Source of the DNA: an uncultured Actinomycetes bacterium
GTDB lineage: Bacteria; Actinomycetota; Thermoleophilia; Solirubrobacterales; 70-9
Assembly: GCA_937907435.1 (NCBI GenBank)
Contig: CALCIA010000045.1
Coordinates: forward strand, 1-5,587
Length of the DNA stretch: 5,587 nt
Direction of reading: 5' to 3'
Shown here: positions 5,511 to 5,587 of the stretch, piece after piece
Position numbering within the stretch: the stretch's first letter is position 1
How the letters are laid out: the number at the start of each line of letters is the position of its first letter
Position numbers and translations under genes: made by a program
Notes under the pieces: generated by a model
Told to the model about the DNA's origin: nothing
Databases searched by the model: none
The model's input: the letters and a program-made list of their open reading frames with translations, nothing else

Positions 5511-5537
5511 GGGTTGGGGGGCGGCGGGGGTTCGGGG
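5511..5537 (+). other. G-run motif compatible with a G-quadruplex
   Basis: Directly after the second Nudix stop the plus strand has four G-runs of 3 to 6 bases (5511-5513, 5516-5521, 5526-5530, 5534-5537), separated by loops of 2, 4 and 3 bases. This meets the usual G3+N1-7 rule, so it could fold in the 3' end of the transcript. In such GC-rich DNA the motif can easily be chance. The remaining bases to 5587 hold no supported gene or hairpin terminator. Confidence 0.35.
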
Positions 5538-5587
5538 CGCTTGCGGCCGTCCGAGGTGGCGCGGGGGTGTCCTGGGCTCCTCATGGG

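Noticed and set aside
5030..5584. Minus-strand frame covering the second Nudix gene and the right edge
   Set aside because: It is antisense to the Nudix gene and has low-information composition; the 5510-5587 part shows no ribosome binding site or recognisable motif.

Overview
The window is very GC-rich, with strong G/C at third codon positions, and looks like an actinobacterium. Two protein signatures point, from memory, to the Thermoleophilia/Solirubrobacterales: the ends of the acidic protein (N-terminal SILDDAIREHLELKRAHGA, C-terminal LWFEQKPPKDFD) and the RGRLTYANV leader of the secreted repeat protein. No search was run, so the placement is an inference.

Layout. Positions 1-44 hold a perfect 16-bp inverted repeat, probably the terminator of something to the left; 45-195 is a leader with no promoter I can support. 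A plus-strand gene cluster follows: a 471-residue, cysteine-free, acidic Pro/Ala/Glu/Asp-rich protein (196-1611), then a DrrA-type ABC ATPase (1634-2566) and its DrrB-type ABC-2 permease (2563-3330, ATGA overlap). The three genes are packed like an operon, and the last two should form an exporter or resistance pump of unknown substrate. Converging on them from the minus strand, 6 nt away, is a secreted protein (3337-4278) with 33 uninterrupted Ala-x-x tripeptides. Upstream of it, also on the minus strand, is a clean tRNA-Ala(TGC) gene (4398-4470) with a TACAAT -10 box. The right end carries two adjacent plus-strand Nudix hydrolase genes of identical length (4515-5009 and 5015-5509). They are about 57% identical by an ungapped hand count and clearly arose by tandem duplication. 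The last 78 nt hold a G-run motif but no supported gene.

The parts most worth a second look are: the start of the ABC ATPase, where no ATG or GTG exists at the expected N-terminus; the acidic protein with conserved ends around a repeat-rich disordered core next to an exporter; the Ala-x-x array; and the Nudix pair, in which both copies lack the same two Nudix-box residues. I see no CRISPR array, insertion sequence, integrase or phage module, and no convincing new multi-gene system.
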